Below are positions 62,710-64,000 of a stretch of DNA of 64,000 nt, in pieces. Within the stretch, counting starts at the first letter, position 1. Each line of letters begins with the position of its first letter. The position numbers were made by a program, and so were the translations under genes. Source of the stretch: Tildeniella torsiva UHER 1998/13D (GTDB lineage Bacteria > Cyanobacteriota > Cyanobacteriia > Phormidesmidales > Phormidesmidaceae); the NCBI GenBank assembly GCA_019358835.1, contig JAHHIH010000004.1, positions 186,001 to 250,000 of the forward strand, in the 5' to 3' direction. The notes below the pieces were generated by a model, which worked only from the letters and a program-made list of their open reading frames with translations, ran no database searches and had not been told where the DNA came from.

Positions 62710-64000
62710 ATGACCATAAGTCCCCCTGAACCGGGACAAAAAGTCAGGGTCGTGGTTGATAGAGATCCGGTGCCCGTCTCATTTGAGCGATGGGGTAAGC
62801 CCGGTCACTTCGACCGCACGTTGGCCAAGGGGCCCAAAACCACCACCTGGATTTGGAACCTGCACGCCGACGCCCACGACTTTGACAGTCACACCAGTGA
62901 CCTAGAAGATATTTCGCGGAAGATCTTCAGTGCTCACTTTGGCCACTTAGCCGTCGTCTTTATCTGGCTGAGCGGTATGTACTTCCACGGTGCCAAGTTC
63001 TCGAACTACGAGGCCTGGCTCACCAACCCCACCGGCATTAAGCCCAGTGCCCAGGTAGTTTGGCCCGTCTTTGGCCAAGAAATTCTCAATGCCGATGTGG
63101 GCGGCGGCTTCCACGGTATCCAAATTACCTCTGGGCTGTTCCAGATGTGGCGGGCCAACGGCATTACCAACGGTTTCCAGCTCTACTGCACCGCCATTGG
63201 GGCGTTAGTGATGGCTGGTCTGATGCTGTTTGCCGGGTGGTTCCACTACCACAAGGCCGCTCCCAAGCTGGAGTGGTTCCAGAACGTGGAATCGATGATG
63301 AACCACCACCTGGCTGGGCTGCTGGGCCTGGGTTGTCTGGGCTATGCCGGTCAGCAGATCCACGTATCGCTGCCGGTGAATGCCTGCCTTGATGCGATCG
63401 ATGCCGGGCGGCCCCTGACCATCGGCGGTCGAGTCATTGACTCGGTAGCGGCTATTCCACTGCCCCACGAATGGATTCTCAACAAGGGTCTGATGGCAGA
63501 CCTGTATCCGGGTTTTGCCGAGGGTCTCAAGCCATTCTTCACCCTAAATTGGGGAGTCTATGCCGACTTCCTCACCTTTAAGGGTGGGCTCAACCCCCAA
63601 ACTGGCGGCCTGTGGCTATCGGATACGGCTCACCACCACCTGGCACTGGCCGTTCTATTTATCGTGGCAGGCCATTTCTACCGCACCAATTGGGGTATTG
63701 GTCACAGCTTTAAAGAGGTACTGGAGGCCCACAAGGGGCCGTTTACCGGCGAAGGCCACAAGGGCATGTACGAGATCTTCACGACCTCCTGGCATGCTCA
63801 GCTGGGGTGGAACTTGGCCCTTCTCGGGTCCCTTACCATCATCGTGGCCCAGCACATGTACTCGATGCCTCCCTATCCGTACCTCGCGACGGATTACCCC
63901 ACTCAGCTGTCGCTGTTTACCCACCACATGTGGATTGGCGGTTTCTTGATTGTGGGGGGAGCAGCCCACGCGGCCATCTTTATGGTGCGTGACTATGAGC
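62710..64000 (+). CDS. psaA: Photosystem I P700 apoprotein A1 (partial, right edge)
   Basis: PsaA, with PsaB, forms the photosystem I reaction-centre core. The ATG at 62710 begins [20 protein letters not shown], and 430 residues are present before the window ends, out of about 750. Conserved segments include [20 protein letters not shown], the [18 protein letters not shown] helix, [20 protein letters not shown] and many histidines that bind chlorophyll (for example [12 protein letters not shown] and [12 protein letters not shown]). The sequence is intact so far. GAGAGGAGAG upstream provides the ribosome-binding site. Confidence 0.98.
   Translation, partial: MTISPPEPGQKVRVVVDRDPVPVSFERWGKPGHFDRTLAKGPKTTTWIWNLHADAHDFDSHTSDLEDISRKIFSAHFGHLAVVFIWLSGMYFHGAKFSNYEAWLTNPTGIKPSAQVVWPVFGQEILNADVGGGFHGIQITSGLFQMWRANGITNGFQLYCTAIGALVMAGLMLFAGWFHYHKAAPKLEWFQNVESMMNHHLAGLLGLGCLGYAGQQIHVSLPVNACLDAIDAGRPLTIGGRVIDSVAAIPLPHEWILNKGLMADLYPGFAEGLKPFFTLNWGVYADFLTFKGGLNPQTGGLWLSDTAHHHLALAVLFIVAGHFYRTNWGIGHSFKEVLEAHKGPFTGEGHKGMYEIFTTSWHAQLGWNLALLGSLTIIVAQHMYSMPPYPYLATDYPTQLSLFTHHMWIGGFLIVGGAAHAAIFMVRDYE

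Noticed and set aside
1..64000. CRISPR arrays, insertion sequences, prophage or integron
   Set aside because: I looked for regularly spaced 25-37 base repeats, transposase motifs (DDE, HUH), integrase and terminase genes, and saw none.

Overview
The window is chromosomal DNA of a cyanobacterium. Direct signs are psaA (photosystem I core) running off the right edge, psbY (photosystem II), very frequent copies of the HIP1 palindrome GCGATCGC, and several families known mainly from cyanobacteria: DUF2555, the 'low-complexity tail membrane protein' after infB, a KdpD that is only the N-terminal half, and a DWARF27/DUF4033 protein. Composition and gene style fit a GC-moderate filamentous Leptolyngbya/Nodosilinea-like organism, but the genus is inference. 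I see no rRNA, tRNA, CRISPR array, insertion sequence or prophage; this is mostly core chromosome.

Layout. 1-7.4 kb: an MFS exporter, gltX (convergent, overlapping the MFS gene), an orphan nuclease-fold protein, and two cell-envelope enzymes (an AmiC-type amidase and an LCP transferase). 7.6-17.1 kb: a potassium block on the minus strand (stand-alone RCK_C domain, kdpA, kdpB, kdpF/G-like, kdpC, a degenerate receiver-TPR protein, truncated kdpD), with a histidine kinase/NarL-type regulator pair diverging from it. 17.1-28.6 kb: mostly minus-strand housekeeping and envelope genes (methyltransferase, coaBC, DUF2555, carboxylesterase, trhO, HDAC-like deacetylase, a LysM plus catalytically dead LytM protein, larB, a phosphoribulokinase paralogue), with htrA and a small exported protein on the plus strand. 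28.8-33.8 kb: a U32 peptidase-family protein, an unknown protein and a GT39-type glycosyltransferase. 34.0-40.9 kb: rimP-nusA-ylxR-infB-tail protein, the standard translation/transcription operon, with a rimP leader hairpin. 41.1-50.0 kb: epimerase, pnp, tpiA, ROK-type kinase, pentapeptide protein, ruvB. 50.5-58.7 kb: a GldG-type ABC system, D27-like protein, ABC exporter and rdgB. 58.9-64 kb: psbY, a 59-residue membrane protein, a long PRC-barrel repeat protein and psaA.

How the parts work together. The Kdp block encodes the high-affinity K+ pump but neither a KdpD kinase domain nor KdpE; the adjacent kinase/regulator pair, the RCK_C domain and the receiver-TPR protein are candidates for the missing control. 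Hairpins, several built on AACGT-like words, sit in the intercistronic gaps of the kdp operon. The amidase, the LCP protein and the dead-LytM protein form a peptidoglycan theme. A pyrimidine-rich microrepeat recurs between genes, forms in-frame linkers in the U32 gene, and supplies the last codons of two other genes. All functional calls come from motif reading and remembered family knowledge; no search was run.
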